A stretch of 47,480 nt of DNA, taken from NCBI GenBank assembly GCA_015680685.1, contig MNCI01005969.1, positions 557,557 to 605,036 of the forward strand, written 5' to 3'. The stretch's first letter is position 1. Every line of letters begins with the position of its first letter. The stretch is from Gnetum montanum (taxonomy: Eukaryota > Streptophyta > Gnetopsida > Gnetales > Gnetaceae). Shown piece by piece: positions 23,400-35,999 of this stretch. Under the pieces are notes generated by a model. It was not told the origin of the DNA, searched no databases, and saw only the letters and a list, made by a program, of their open reading frames with translations. The position numbers and the translations under genes were made by a program.

Positions 23400-26300
23400 T
23401 GCCACTGAAGCATTACAAGAGAAACTAGAAGTGAAATTTATCTAATAGATTTCCACCACTAAAACTAGGTAATTTAGAAAATATTAAGTGCCTAGACCCA
23501 GACCAAACTTGGAAGTTACCTTAATAGAGGCATGTATAAAAAAATTGCAACAAAAAGATCTAAAGCATAATTCTTTAGGAACCAAACTTCAAATGATTCC
23601 TTGAGTTTTCATTTGAGGAGGTTTGGGCTCAATTGTAGGCATCCCTATTATGATCCACCATTTTCATCAATGGGAAATGGTACTTAGGAGAAACATATCT
23701 CTTATGGAATAACTACCAGGAAGATGTGATGGTCAAGATTAAGGACATCACTATCTCCTACTCAATGGGAGCCATAGCTGAAGCCTTGGAATTGCCCAAT
23801 ATTGGGACAAAGCTTACAAAGGAGTTCATCCAAGTGGATGCAAAAGTCAAAAAGGAGTTGAGAAAGTGATGCTATGGGGTGAATCACAAGGAGTACAATG
23901 CCCTTCGTAAGGGGCAAAGAATTTACTTCAAGATTACAACCTACCACTTAAATCCCATAGTATGGCCAATTACGATTACCTACCCAGGCATGTGCTATTG
24001 TAAGCAAAAAATTCCCAATCAACCTTGGAGCAAGTTCACTCCACAAATAAATCATCTTCAAGTACTAAATCTAGATAATATGCAAAGACAAAATTATTTG
24101 CTAGAAAATAAGAAAACTAGCTATCTTCAATTAATTTATTAGAAGATTACAACAAGATTCACAAAACCCACAACATCTAAAACCTATCATACTCAACTAA
24201 TATTGCAAAGCATGAGGCTCTACAATTACATAATGGTTATTCTCAATGCAAGACACAACTAATAGAAAACTCTCCCACAACCTGAGATTGAGATCTTCAA
24301 CTCACAAGTGAGATACAAGAGGAAAGAGCACAAAGACCAACACACCAAAAGTTGTTCTTGGAGCTGCAATTGCCAATTGCACTCATCTAATGTGCTCACC
24401 CACTTTCTGTTACTTAGCTCTCTACTCTTAAGAGCATTTTTCCTCACTCATGCTTCTCAACAATGATGAATACATACACATTTATATGAAACTAGAAGGT
24501 AAGAAACCCAGAAACCTTTCCTCAACTTAACCTAAGACATCTCACCTACTAGGGTTAAATACAAAAATGCTTGTTTTGATGTTTGGAACCTCCGAATGGC
24601 TCCAAAAAAGTTCCCATAGACCTTGGAACCCCCTAAACTCATTGAAATGAGTCCAAAACACCCCTAAACATGCCAAAACATTTAGGAATGATTATTAACA
24701 AAATCAACACAAGAAGACACACACTAATAGGACACACTCATCGAGATCTTCTTCAAGCTTGAAACCTGTAAAAGCAACTTGCAGGACAAAGCACAAGGGA
24801 ATCAAAAGAGGTATTCCTACACCAAACCTACCATAGTTGATATTTTTAGAAATTGTGAAAATATTTAAAGAAAATAAAAAGGGTAGGAAGACATTCCCCT
24901 TCCATTGCTTGATTAGAAAATTATGTAAGAGGGGAGGGATAGCTCATTGTGCCAATGACACAATTTGGAAGGCTCCTACCACATCATGATAGGAAATGAT
25001 GAAACATAAGGTACCTACCAAGTTCTAAGATGAAGCACCACTACTTGCATAAGAAAAATTTATAGTTGATGAGTGCCTAGATGACTTAAAGAGCAGCATC
25101 ATTAGTATGCATTAGGAAGTGCTAGTAAAGCATAAATCTACTATCCAACCATGATCCACTTGAATAAGGTCACAAAGATCATTAGCTAGTTGGCATATGA
25201 CTTAAGTGATTTATTCTCTTCACAATGAGCCTGGGTTGTTATTCATACAGTCCCTAATGTAAGAGAAGTCACAATATCTTTGTCTGCTAAGCAGTTTCTA
25301 GAAATCTCAAGTAATGCCACAACCTTCTCTGTGGTTTTGAAGGAAAGACAAGGTGCAATAGTCTTGGTTATGTCACACTAGGACTAGGGCATAGTTGCTG
25401 AGATGGTTGTTGATAGAGTAGGCAAAGCTTTGATGGCTCCTATAGCATTTGCACCAAATGTTGCTAAAATATTATATGTCCAAATGTTTGCAAGAAATAA
25501 GAGCAAGGGGATGATAAGTAGTACAACATGAGAAGGTGCTCTAGTGATTGGTGGGATCTAGGCAACCAATTCTAGAAATATTCGATATTTTGAAAGACAT
25601 TTCTCTTATCCAGTCAAAGCTACTAGAGACAAAGGGAAAGCTCTTAATTACAAAAGTGCAACTAGAGGAAGCTATCAACATCAATCGAAGGTTGTTAGTG
25701 AAGTTTGCTGATCTAAGAGCCTAGTTGTTTAATGTTATCATTTTATGGCCTAAGCTAATAAGGGGTGAAGATTTTTAAAAGCTTTAGGATAAACTAAAGT
25801 AGGTCAAGAATGCAAAAGAAAGTGTAGTCTAGGAAGCATCATCATTGGACATAATGCTTATTGCTATCAATAATGACCATTTATGGATGCATAGGGAGAA
25901 TAAGTTACTGATCAAAGAAAACTAATGTCTATTGAAGGTAGAGATACAAAAGGAATAATTTGTGAAATATCTTAGATAATAGTAAGAACAAATTACCTAG
26001 GTTAACCAAAATGTAAGGAGGCTGGCTATAGAGAACTATAATCTAGTGATGAATAAGGTGTATCATATGTCAAAAGATGGTCATTGAGATCACCACCTAG
26101 AAAAATGAGATCCTAATATACCAAAATGTAAAAAATCATTAAAAAGATCATGTAGGCATGCTCAAGGAGATAAATAAAAAAGAAATAACATTGACAAAGG
26201 AAAAAATGAATTATGCCTTCTAGCAGCTCCAGCAACATGATGATACATGGTTACCTATCTTTGATCTGTTAAACACATACAATAAGATGGAACTCCACAT

Positions 26301-26780
26301 GAAGGAGTTGCAAATTGAGAAAATGATAAAATACATGGAGTTGGCCAACCTATGATATGCAAACTTGGTAATGTTGATTGTAGGGTGGTCAAAGTCAAAA
26401 CTAGAAAAGCAAGTCACTAGTTCCTAACTCCTATATGAGGTGAAGTTCAAGCTCCATAAGGAAACCAAATAGAAGCTAGAGATAGCTAGTGCGAAGCTTG
26501 AGGTTCTTAAAAGCATATTCAAAAATCAATGATTAGTCACAAAGAACTTTGCAAGACAAATGGTAGACCACTAAGAACTATAAAACACTATGTGAACTTT
26601 TGATGTTGAATGTAAGTAATTTGCATTTTGGTTTGTGAATGCCAAGATGTTTCCAACCTTGCCTTACCTATGGAATGTGCTTGCACCATCTACTCTAGGT
26701 GATACCTTCAAATTTTCTGAAGCAACAACAATGGGGTAGCCAAGGCTACCAACTAGACTAAGGTAGGAGAAGTGTTAATA
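23400..26780 (+). pseudogene. Accessory ORF of element D, broken
   Basis: Sense-strand coding remnant between gag stub and 3' LTR. It reads GKWYLGETYLLWNN, then KIKDITISYSMGAIAEAL, a segment RKGQRIYFKITTYHLNP, and after an LTR insertion PFHCLIRKLCKRGGIAHCAN. The order and spacing remind me of the putative plant transposon protein domain seen in other Ty3 accessory ORFs; that is from memory and unconfirmed. The second half (about 25500-26650) is Lys/Glu/Leu-rich, as in a coiled coil. Element B carries the same protein in the opposite orientation, with shared blocks along the whole length. Stops are frequent, many at positions where C-to-T changes would explain them. Confidence 0.6.
24026..24824 (-). 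mobile_element. Copia-like solo LTR inside D's accessory ORF, TSD AACCT
   Basis: A 799-bp insertion absent from B's copy of the ORF, flanked by AACCT at 24021-24025 and 24825-24829. On the minus strand it begins TGGTGTAGG and ends GCTCCA. A TATA box (CATATAAATG) lies near 24483-24492, with U3 upstream, so orientation is minus. It is unrelated to the Ty3 LTRs here. Calling it copia-like rests on its general look only; solo LTR status is well supported. Confidence 0.8.
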
Positions 26781-26906
26781 AGAACCATAAAAGCCTTCGC
26801 CTCCTAGCACCACATAAAGCATCTACCTTAGTCCATCATTATACACAACAGCCAATCAATTTCTATAAAGTGTCTAATTTTGATAAACTTCATTATAATC
26901 ACTTGG

Positions 26907-27790
26907 TGATGAGGAGTGAGCAGTCCCTACACCCAACCATATGAATCACTAATGTTCACTAAGTGATCTAAATGAATTTCATAGACTTTAGCTCTCTAAG
27001 TACATTGGGTCTAGGTAGTGAATATAACAAATGTGATCATTGTCTTCTTAGTTTCACTTGTGAAGTCAAGTGTATGGTTAAGTTTAACTAAGGCATATGA
27101 TTTTTATCATTTTATGTTTATTGTTTAAATTTCCTAAGTACAAAAAATAAAGTATTTAAATGCTTAATTAATATAATCATTAATTAATGCTTAACTAGTT
27201 CTAACATAAGCATCTGTTCCCATCTTTTGTACACATCTTGAACACGTTACAATGCTACTAGGTTAGCAAGTGTTAAGCACCACTAGGATTACCAAGTGTT
27301 AAGCGTATGCTCGAGATGGTTGTACTTATGTCCTTTAATTATCAAAATTTAATTAATGAATTAAGTGCATTAAAGTAAAGTTCTTGAATAATAAATGCAT
27401 AAAGTAAACATTAAGCTAAGTCCAAGTGTTACAAGGTTTATGAAGAAAGCTCATCTTTATTGTCAATTACACCAAGGTGTTTAGGTACATTAGTGCTCAA
27501 ATAAAGATTTGTATACTTCTCACTCCTACTATAGGTACTTAGAAAATATTCTAACTCTAGAGAAACGAAAATGCAAGAGTTTGGCTAGCTACTAATGAAT
27601 GGATGCCATAAATGTGGCTGGTGAGTGCGTATTTATAGGAAATACAAGACACTACATTGATGGGGTCATGTCAATGCATAAAACCAGGCATCGACATGAC
27701 TGTGTAGAGGTGATCATGTTGACATCACAGCGTTGACGTGATCATGTCGACAAGATCGCATTGACGCACCCTAAGGAAGATGCTTCATCA
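26907..27790 (-). mobile_element. 3' LTR of element B
   Basis: On the minus strand it starts TGATGAAGCATCTTCC (27790) and ends CTCATCA (26907). TATA box is CCTATAAATACG near 27628-27640. U3 carries TTGAC/TCGAC units starting at 27691, 27705 (degenerate), 27719, 27733, 27747 and 27761, all 14 nt apart on the plus strand. Confidence 0.88.
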
Positions 27791-27999
27791 TACCCGCATG
27801 ACTAAATGAAAACTTATCCTTGAGTGAACAAAAGGAGGACTAAGTTTCTTTACAAAATTTTAGGAAGGTATGGGATTATTAACTAACTAACTGACACATA
27901 ATTGAGTCAAACAAACACTAAGTGCCCAAGTGTACAAATTTACAATCATTACAAAATTTGGTGTTCATGACAACAAAATTGAACACCATGACAAAAATA

Positions 28000-30886
28000 G
28001 ATGGCGCAACTCCTCTGGCAACCTCAAAATGAGAAGAAAATCAAACGGTCCTAGGTGGTGGAGGTTCCAGAGGTTCTAAAGGATCTTCTCTTACATCTGG
28101 TGCACACGGCTATTACAGTTGAGGCTATGGTTATGGCTATTCGGCTGCAACTATGACTTTTGGTGAAAGACAAAGTATTTAGTAATGCTTTCATGTTCTC
28201 CTCCTTGCTCTTGTGATCATACACAGTTCACGCAATATCACCAATATGGACCACTATGGAAACATCCCAATGACATGGCATTGTAGGGAACAACTCCTTG
28301 ACATTGATAAACTAGGTATGAAATTATTTATGTTTAATGTTGAATGCCTTGATTACATTCTATAGCTCCTAGTAGTCATTCATTCTTTTGGATAGGTTCT
28401 CTGCTGTTGATCTTTGATTAGCAAACTTTACCTTGAGAACCTCGAGTTCAACATTGGTTTTTTCTAGCTTCTATTTTGTTTCTTTATGGTAATTAAACTT
28501 GGCCTCGTACAAAAGGTACGAGCTAGTTACTTGTTTCTTCAATTCTGACCTCAACTTTCTGGTGGTTAGCATTGCCAAGTTCGAGTAACAAAGGTTGGCA
28601 AGCTCCATGTACTCCATCATCTCCTCGATCTACTACTCCTTGAGGTAGATTTAAGCTTTGTTGTACTGATTCAGTCCGTCAAAGATGGGTTGCCATACAT
28701 CACCTTCTTGTTAGAGCTGCTGGAGGGTCTCATTCACCTTCGTCTTCACTAGTTGGATATGTTTTTTGTTTATCTCCTTCTGCAAGCCAACCTAGTTCCT
28801 ATAATGGTTCTTGACCCTTTCAAATTTGAGGACATCAATTTTCCAAGTGGCAATTTCAATTGTAGGCTTCTAGAGAAGGGCATACACCTTCTTCATCAAG
28901 AGATTTTGATTTTTTGCAACCAACCTCCTTAATTTAGTGTTTACCTTGGCAAGTTGCTCTTGTTATTGTCATATGAATTCTGCAATTTAATCCTTCTGCA
29001 TCTTGACATTTCATAGGTGATGGTTCTCTTGGATCATCTCGACATTCTCCTGGTGAACCTCCAACAAGTCCTTTTGAATGTTATTTTTAGTGGCATTTGC
29101 TAAGGACTAATCAAAGATTGTTGATTCCTTCATGTATTTAGCCTCCTAAAGTTTTGCCTAAAATTGTTAAAAAGCTTAGCCTTGTGCTACATTTTAGTTG
29201 AGTACGAGTGGATTAGCAAGGTGGGCTTTCAATTTCACAACCTCAGCAACCAATCGTTAATTCTACTCTATGGTTGCCTCGAGTTTGGCATTGGCAATGA
29301 GGACCTTACCCCTAGTCATAGGTAGCTTCAATTGGCTTGATGAAATGATTTCTGGGATATCAAGGACATCATAAATTGGTTGCCTAATTCCTACTAGTCG
29401 GTCCAGCAACTCCTCTTATTGGGCTATACTAAATATTCCACTTCCCACTCTTGTGAACATCTTCACGTCTTTGAGTGTAGCAACATCTAGTACAAATGCC
29501 ACAGGGACATTGAGGGCATCAACCACTCTATCAGCGATCATCTCTACCATTTTTTCCTATCTTTGATGCTACATCACTAGAATAGTTGCCCTGTCACGCT
29601 CCTCTAAGCGCATTAAAAAGGTAGCAACATTCCCAAAGATTTCTAGGGATTGTTGTTATTGAGAGAGGAACACCATTACATCTCGGGCACTAGGATTAGA
29701 TATTATGAGCACTTACATTCTTTAAGTAGAAAAAATTAGCATTAAACCCTCCATCTAGCTGATTAATCATGCCACCTCATTGAGATGACTTAATGCTAGC
29801 TTATAGATAAAGGGTTCACCACCACTTGGTCCTACCTATTGCTGTTGCAAGAGTTGCTCATGGAGTTCATGCATGTGCTCAACGGCAGTGCAAGACACTA
29901 GCATTGATTATTCAGTGGCAGCTGCTCCTCTTCCAGCACCTTAGCAGGCACTTTATCCTTCATCATTTTCATCCAAGAGGTAGGAGGAACATGTCTGATG
30001 TTGTCATTGGCGTAGTGGGCTATTCCTTCCCTTCTGCATAATTTTCAGATGAGCCATGGAAAGGGGAGTGCCTTTTTCTCACATTCATTTTCTTTGAATT
30101 ACTTCTCTATCTCAAGATAGATCATCTATGGGAGGTTGATAAGAAATTTCCTGCTCAAAGTGGCACATTCACAGGTAGAGAAGGTTGTCACTTTACTGGG
30201 CCTCACCATCAAATTACGGTGGTACACTGCCATATTGAAATATGCACACTCTATCATTGTAAGTGCACTATACTCCTTATAGTCAACTTTGTAACACCAT
30301 TAGACCCACCCCTTTTTGACCTCTAGGTTTTCTTGTGTTGAAATTTTTGCCAAGGTTGTTCTAGTTTCCTAAAACCCAAGGATCTCAAAAATGGCCTTCA
30401 CCAAGTAGGACAAAGAAATGTCCTTGATCTTCATAGTGGCATCACCTTGCCTATTATTCTATAAGAGATATGTTTCTTCCATGTACCATTTTCCATTGGA
30501 AGTGAGAATAGGCCAAATGGGAGAAGTCTAAAGTTGAGCTTTAACATCTTCTAGGGAAATGTCAAGGAAAGATCCAAAGTTTAGTTTAGGGAGAACCACT
30601 TTTTGAATCTCCATGGACCTAATTTACTTTAAGAAAGCCTCATTAGAGTGACCTCGAGGTTCGGTCTTAGTCTGGGTGTCTCATCTTAGTGGGACTACTT
30701 TGTTTCAGCTTTCGAAATCTAATGGACAAATTCCATGTTGAGGCCCTCCTGAGGAGGTCCCATTGCATGAGTTTCAACTACTTGCTCTTGGGGTGACTCT
30801 GCTTCTTGGCCTTTTTCAGTTCTAGACTACTTGTCCCTTGGTTGGGATGGTCCTCCTTCCTGTGGGCATTTCAATCTTGGTGCCAT
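28000..30886 (-). pseudogene. Accessory ORF of element B, broken
   Basis: Begins at an ATG at 30886 (MAPRLKCPQEGGPSQPRDK) and runs towards the 3' LTR, about 960 codons if unbroken. Blocks shared with D include GKWY-x-ETYLL, KIKDISLSYL, YKEYSAL, and ALPFPWLI-x-KLCRREGIAH. This block may be a putative plant transposon protein domain (from memory). The C-terminal half, about 29700-28250, is Glu/Lys/Leu/Asn-rich and coiled-coil-like. It lies after integrase and close to the 3' LTR, in the same sense as gag-pol. Function is unknown; structural or coat-like roles have been suggested for extra ORFs of Tat/Athila elements generally. Exact C-terminus is not fixed. Confidence 0.6.
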
Positions 30887-31329
30887 TTGTTATTACAACA
30901 TAATTAAGGATTAGTGTTTGGTATGTAACTTTATAATGTTTGAATACCTTATCTCGTTGGATTAATTACACTTGACTAAGTTGTGGCCATGGTAGATTTT
31001 ATTATTTTAATATTATTTTTAATTACATGGCTACCAGAGTTTGTTGTAAAGGTTTAATGCTCATTAATTAGTGATTTTAATATTATTTTATTGGCTAAAC
31101 CTTGTGGGAGTTAGAAAATTTCCAAAAAACATTTTGTCAAAAACCTAAGGTTTGTGGCCCCCATGATGTAGAGCTCACCTTTGGTAGTTGCAACAATGAA
31201 GAATGAGGTTAATTGGACAAGTGGTGTGAAAGTTATGGGCCCTGGAAGATTCTAGGCTTTCAAAACTACAAAAACTCCTTTACTGTTTGGAAGCAAATCA
31301 CAAAAATTTTCAAAGGGTGGTGCTATATT

Positions 31330-31420
31330 TATAGATTTTTATGTTTGCGTTGATAGGATGTCATAGATGGGGTCATGTCAATGTGAGGGGTTGTGTTGAT
31401 GAGATACCACTGACATGGCC
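31330..31420 (-). promoter_or_regulatory. Internal U3-like promoter fragment upstream of the accessory ORF
   Basis: The 18-mer GATGGGGTCATGTCAATG at 31367-31384 is identical to 27659-27676 in B's 3' LTR U3. A TATA-like CTATAAATATAG follows about 30 bp downstream on the minus strand (around 31324-31335), as in the LTR. The accessory ORF start is about 440 bp further on. Similarity to the LTR ends below the TATA region. Activity is inferred, not shown. Confidence 0.55.
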
Positions 31421-32918
31421 GAAAGACAAATTTTTTCTTTGGAAATTTTGAAGAAAAATAAAGAGTTTTTGCATAAAATTGGAGTCCATAGAGATCCAAA
31501 AAGGTCAATAAGATCAAGAAATGCTCGAAGAAGGCTGGATAATTTACAAAAAGGGATATTTATTGGGAGAATGATTGGAGAAAACTTAAAAAGGAGTGCA
31601 AAACTAGACACAATCAATGTGGAGCACAAATGAATTGAGTGCAAAAATGTATAACAAATGAGGAACTTAACTAGCCTAACTAAGGAGTATGCAAGTGGGT
31701 CCTCCCCATAGTAGGCTCATGCCCTTAATACCTTTGCATGCCCTTAAAGCAAGGAGTCCATGAGTGCCATGGGTGATGAATGATTATGGAAAGTTAAGGA
31801 CTAACCCTCGTAAAAAACTACTGAAGAATTTTGACATATCAAACCAAGACATTGAATAAAATATGAAAAATGATAGTGAGGTGAGTTATGAGAAGCATAG
31901 GTGGATGAGGTGAAAAGTGGTATTGAGTCTTGTATCATGGTGACATGAAGTCCCTTATGGATTTTGTGGTTAATATGACTTGACAACATCCATCCTTAGT
32001 TCGAATCAAAAACAACCACTTTTAGTGACTTTGCATCAACGCTCTAAGATTAGTCCACCCCCTCAAGGTATCATAACATCTCCACACATCAATCATCATT
32101 CCTAAAAGAAAAGAAAAGAGAAGTAGGAAGTGAGATGGGCTTTAGTTAGAGGGGACCTTCAGTCATGGGTAACATGTATTTCTAGTCCCATAACTAGTTC
32201 TTGTAGCCCATTGTTTTGTCTAAGGGGTGTGCTTTGAATTCCCATTATTGTTGTTTTTTTTTGTGTTTTCTATTTTTGTTTGTTTTTTATGGGAACCACA
32301 CCATGCAAAGAATTTTAGCTTCTTGTTATCGGTTGACAGTGACATGGTGAGAAATCCATGGAAACACTCATGCACCCAAGAGGGTAGGCNAAATGGTGAG
32401 AAATCCATGGAAACACTCATGCACCCAAGAGGGTAGGCAAGTACAAAGAGCATCAAATCTCCTTAAAGTCACATCCTTGTCTATCCATTTAATCCTTCCC
32501 AAGTTTGAAAACTACCAAGGTCACAAATTCATTAAAAATTTCACTTAAGAAGGGACCACATATTTCCAAAATAAGGGAACATCATAGAGTTTTGTGGGTG
32601 GATGGATGACATGGACTCACTTCTTGTTATCATGAAAAAGAAATCATGTCTTAGTTATCAATACCAAAATTCAAAGATAGAATCTAGACATTAGCAATCA
32701 AATAACATTATAGTACAAACCACCATCAATCAACAACTACAAATGCACTTAGTCCTTGTGACAACAAAGAAAAACCAAAAAACATAAGAAGAGCATTAGA
32801 GAAATCCAAACCAAATAAAGTAAAATATGGAAAAAATTGTAAAATATTTAAGAAAGAGAAAACAGTACTAAAAATGGTGTAAAAAAAAACTGAAAAACTA
32901 AGGAGCCACTTTGATAGA
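31421..32918 (-). other. Post-integrase spacer of element B
   Basis: Non-coding interior aligning with C's 46760-47480; both include the ATTCAAAGCACACCCCTTA-type block (B 32222-32240, C 47438-47457). No ORF is apparent. Confidence 0.6.
32344..32438 (+). repeat. 46-bp exact duplication around a single N
   Basis: 32344-32389 and 32393-32438 are identical and flank an N at 32390. Element C has only one corresponding segment. A failed contig join is the simplest reading. Confidence 0.85.
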
Positions 32919-34330
32919 TCAGAATGGATGGCCATCTCCCCCATGACTAAGTTGGAGGAAGGAGATCTGAAAAATTAAGTGTGTGTGTCCATCCATTGAG
33001 GCATTCTGGTCATTGGCTCTTTTGGACTTATGGAAAGGTTTGAGTTGTTGCATGTTGATGATTAGTTTCTTGTTTAGGCTCTCAGGTTTGTAAATTAACA
33101 TGGCCCTAGAAGGAAAGGTTTCATAAATAATATAGCCTTCCACAATGTTTAGAACTTGGTTCTCTATGGTACATGTGTGGGATTCCAGTAGAGGACCTTA
33201 TCTCCTAGCTAAGATTTTACTTTCCTTATTCTAAGGTCATGTCATTATTTGTTGAATGCCTTGTGCAACTTGTTAGATGATAGGGCTACTAATCGATTCT
33301 CGTTTAGCAAGTTGAAGTTCATCAATCTTTCTTTTTACGCTAGACTTAAGTCAAGGTTAAGGTCACAAGCTATTGATAGTGTATAGAGCTTCATTTGAAT
33401 TGGAAGAGTTGGTAATTTTTCATACACAAGCTCATAGGGAGAGTAGCTAATAGGAAGTTTCCAAGTGAAGTAGTAGGCCCAAAGGGCATTGTTGAGTTTC
33501 ATGTTCTAATCCCTCCTATATTTATTAACAATTCTTGTTAGTATTTTTGTTATTTTCCTATTTGTAACCTCAGCTTGACCATTAGCTTAGGGTGGTAGGG
33601 TGTTGTTAATTTATGTTGAACCCCTAAGAATTGCATGAGCTTACGAAAGGTAGTGCCTATGAAATGAGTACCATTATCAGAAATAAGTACATGTGACACT
33701 CCAAACCTATTTAGAACATATTGTTGTACAAACTAAGTAGCCATAAAAGATGTGCAATCGGTGATGGCTGTAGCTTCTACCCATTTCATACAATAGTCAA
33801 TAATAACTATGATGTATGTCTTTTCATTTGACATGGGTGTGATGAGACCCATGAAGTCAATGCCTTAAATGTTGAAGAGCTCTAGTGGTTATATCCACTG
33901 TTGAGGTTCCTCCATATGAGTAGTCATTCCACCATCACATTGGCAGCGATCATAGAAGTGGACAAAGTGATGAGCATCCTTGAGAAGTATTGGTCAATAA
34001 TACCCTATCATGAGGATCTTAATGGCCTTGTGTCTCCCAACATAGTGGCCCCCACAAGGGCTCTCATGAGTGTCTTGAAGCATGCACAACTGATTAGCAT
34101 CAGGTACATACCAACAAACTAGACCATTAGCGCACACTTTGTAAAGGTGTTCGTTGATTTCCATGAAGTGTTTTTCCTAGTGAAGAAATTGTTGTTTCTT
34201 CTTGTTGTCCTAATCTTGTGGCATCTCTTAAGTGAGAAGATAGGTGAGAATGCCATTATACCAATTGGGTTCAGTGGGCATTTATTTAGTTATAGCCCTA
34301 GCAAAGAGGAGTTCATCAGGAAACTGATTT
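32919..34330 (-). pseudogene. Integrase of element B, broken
   Basis: Contains an HHCC-type zinc-finger region (about 34090-33930, with HHFVHFYDRCQCDGG) and the core with GIDFMG and ISDNGTHF, two of the DDE region's motifs. The C-terminal tail ETFPSRAMLIYKPESL is at 33143-32919. Stops occur throughout. Downstream on the same strand lies a polypurine tract (32944-32929). Confidence 0.75.
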
Positions 34331-35860
34331 GAAAGTGAGCTCTCATTCTCTTATTGTCCCATCGCAATTGAGATAAGTGGTCAATAACCATGTTCTTGGT
34401 TTCCTTTTGATCAACCATTGTAAGATCAAATTCCTACAAGAGCACTAGTTACCATATAACACAGGGGCTCATTGATAGTTTATTCATTATGAACCAGGTT
34501 GCACTATGATCTACGTGCATGAACACCTTGTACCTAAGCACATAGTGCCTAAATTTCTCCAAGGTAAACACCACTACCATCAATTCTTTTTTTGTTGTGA
34601 TGTAGTTTAGCTATGCATCCACAATGCTTTTGCTCACATAGTGGATATAGTATGGATGTCTTTTATCATCCAACTATGTAAGCACGACTCCCAAGACATA
34701 ACTAGAAGCATTCAAGTACTTGAACCAATTAGGTACTCATAGAATTGGGGTTTCTATGAGCTTTTTCTTAAGTTGTTGGAATGCACATTCACATTCCTTG
34801 GTCTAGACAAATAGAGCATCCTTCTTTATTAGCTCCACCAATGATTTGACGATCTTAGAAAAATTCTCTATAAAGTGTCGATAGTAGCTAGTGTGGCCAA
34901 GGAATAACCTCACATCTTTGACTATTTTTGGCTATTATGTAATTCCTTGGATGACTCTTATTTTTTAGGGTCCGCCTCAATCCCTTTTTCTGAGATTCTG
35001 TGTCCCAACACAATGCCTTCCTAGACCATCAAGTGGCTTTTTGGCCAGTTAAACCTAAGGTTTACCTTCACATACCTTTTCAGAATTTTCTTAAGAGGGT
35101 CAAAGGCTTACCTAAATGTAACCCCATAGGTGGAGAAGTCATTCATGAAGACTTCCACCTTACTACCAATCTACTATTGAAAGATGCTCAGGATGAGGCG
35201 TTGGAATGTGGCAGGGACATTAAACAAGCCAAATGACATCTTTTTGTATGCAAAAGTCCCCTAGGAACTTGTGACTGTTGTTTTAGCCTTATCCTCTAGT
35301 GCCATCTAAATTTGGTTATAGCCACTATAACCATCCAAAAAGTTGTAGAAGAAATGATTAGAAATGATGTTTAACACTTGGTTCACAAATGGCAATGAAA
35401 ATGATCTTTATATGTTACCATGTTCAACAGTCTAAAATTGATGCAGATCCTCTATTTGCAACCTTTCTTTCGCATTATCACAAGCAGGCTAACCCACTCT
35501 CTATTCACAATGGGATAGATGAACCCCACCTTGAGGAGTTGTTCAATCTCCTCTTTCACAATATACTTCAATTTAGGGTTCCACCATTGCTATGATTGCC
35601 TCTTTGGCTTGATGGAGGCATCTGTGTAGATGTGATGCTGGCATATGTTTGGATCAATTCTAGCCAACTCATGATATAACCAAGAAAAGACTATTGGCCA
35701 TTTGTTGACCACCTCTGACAACTTCTTTTTTTGTGTAGGAGCAAGGTTGGCATTAATGATAATCAGTTTACCATTTTTTAGAAAAACATATTTCATTCTA
35801 GCTAGTAGATTTCTCAACTCAAGGGACTCATGTTTAAAGCTTTCTGGGATCTCCAACTCT
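34331..35860 (-). pseudogene. Reverse transcriptase and RNase H of element B, broken
   Basis: The N-terminal part (35856-35590) reads MKYVFLKNGKLIIINANLAP and RIDPNICQHHIYTDASIKP, matching element C's polymerase lead-in. The RT palm and thumb continue to about 34800 and RNase H to about 34370, in line with the C copy. Several stops and frame shifts make it inactive. Confidence 0.75.
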
Positions 35861-35999
35861 CCCTATTTGATGTCATCAGGTTCACTAGAGAGTTGGTGAT
35901 GGATTTGCTCCATCTCATCCATGCCTTCAATATAGGCACTTGTAAGGCTCTCAATTTGTTCCATGCAAAGAGTTGACTTGCTATCAAGATCAACTATCA

